From Holosporaceae bacterium (GTDB lineage: Bacteria > Pseudomonadota > Alphaproteobacteria > UBA3830): DNA of 6,873 nucleotides. This document shows positions 6,419 to 6,873 of the stretch, piece after piece. The DNA is taken from NCBI GenBank assembly GCA_031284345.1, contig JAITAC010000008.1:1-6873 (forward strand), read 5' to 3'. The notes under the pieces were generated by a model. The model ran no database searches. It was not told the DNA's origin and was given only the letters and a program-made list of their open reading frames with translations. Both the position numbers and the translations under genes were made by a program. Positions within the stretch are counted from its first letter, which is position 1. Each line of letters opens with the position of its first letter.

Positions 6419-6823
6419 ATGATCTACACATCCTACTTTGCATTTATTCCTAAACTACCGGCAGATGTGCTCAAAATCAGCATTGCTTTATATACACCGC
6501 AGTGGGCGCGAATTGACGGGTATTTCACGTGTTTGAATCCGACGGAACAGCTGTTGAGAGAAGCGAAATCCGGAGCAATTCCCATTGGGGAAGCGATGAA
6601 AAAATATCGTAGCGAAATTTTGAGTAAATTATCTCCCACTAAAGTTTATGAGAAACTGATCGAAATGCTGAATAAAAGCGCTAAACAACACCTCGCACTT
6701 TTGTGCTACGAAAAACCAGGCGAAGTATGTCATCGTAGATTTGTCGCCGAATGGCTTGAAATAGGGAATTCCATTTCTGTTCCGGAATACGTAATTGAAA
6801 ACGAGCAACTCTCTCTAATTTAA
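6419..6823 (+). CDS. DUF488-family protein, 134 aa, function unknown
   Basis: The product matches the DUF488 family as I know it: it opens MIYTSYFAFIPKLP, followed by SIALYTPQW (21-29), and carries the hallmark LLCYEKPGEVCHRRFVAEWL (94-113), in which C96, E98, C104, H105 and R106 stand in the conserved pattern. The cysteine/histidine cluster could be a catalytic or metal site, but no biochemical role is established to my knowledge. ATG 6419 is preferred over ATG 6383 because family members begin at IYTSYF and a GAGA element (6410-6413) lies at a usable distance before it; the earlier start would add 12 hydrophobic residues (MVAVVILFLRKD). The soluble product has no membrane segment. It lies 100 bases after the MalG-type gene on the same strand, without a visible terminator between, so read-through is possible. 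No functional link to sugar uptake is evident. Confidence 0.85.
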   Translation: MIYTSYFAFIPKLPADVLKISIALYTPQWARIDGYFTCLNPTEQLLREAKSGAIPIGEAMKKYRSEILSKLSPTKVYEKLIEMLNKSAKQHLALLCYEKPGEVCHRRFVAEWLEIGNSISVPEYVIENEQLSLI

Positions 6824-6873
6824 GTTTGTTTTGTTTGCGATATTTGACGTCTCTTCAATTTTCTTGAATGTTA

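Noticed and set aside
6824..6873. Possible C-terminus of a minus-strand gene entering from the right edge
   Set aside because: Two minus-strand frames stay open for 17 or more codons, but that is too short to separate from chance and nothing in them is recognisable.

Overview
The window looks like part of an alphaproteobacterial chromosome. The strongest pointer is the aspartyl-tRNA synthetase. It has the alphaproteobacterial form of the catalytic core ([18 protein letters not shown], then [10 protein letters not shown] and [13 protein letters not shown]) and a histidine that suggests the non-discriminating type. Base composition is moderately AT-rich, with many short A and T runs. A polyamine importer next to a sugar importer, plus the AT bias, would suit a host-associated lineage such as Holosporales, but that is inference and no marker here settles it.

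All supported genes lie on the + strand. Positions 1-942 hold the 3' part of a PotF/PotD-type polyamine-binding periplasmic protein; its signal peptide and first strands lie before the window. A 57-codon ORF with a lipoprotein-like leader (935-1108) overlaps its end by 8 bases. A 132-base stretch (1109-1240) with no recognised gene follows, then a sigma70-like promoter (1241-1269).

That promoter probably starts one long operon: aspS (1301-3130), a family 1 sugar-binding protein of the ThuE trehalose/maltose group (3145-4545), a MalF-type permease (4562-5458) and a MalG-type permease (5464-6318). The gaps are only 5 to 16 bases, and no terminator or new promoter is visible between them. Transcription of a sugar importer therefore seems tied to a tRNA synthetase. 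The transporter lacks an ATPase gene here; the next gene is instead a small DUF488-family protein (6419-6823), after a 100-base gap. The last 50 bases hold nothing I can assign.

Functionally, PotF and the 4562-6318 permeases with their binding protein are two separate ABC importers, one for polyamines and one for an alpha-glucoside-like sugar. AspRS probably charges both tRNA-Asp and tRNA-Asn and would depend on GatCAB encoded elsewhere. I found no clear new defence, mobile or regulatory system. The points most worth checking are an A9 tract at the junction between the sugar-binding domain and an extra C-terminal tail, the aspS/sugar operon, the small lipoprotein-like ORF and the unexplained intergenic region.
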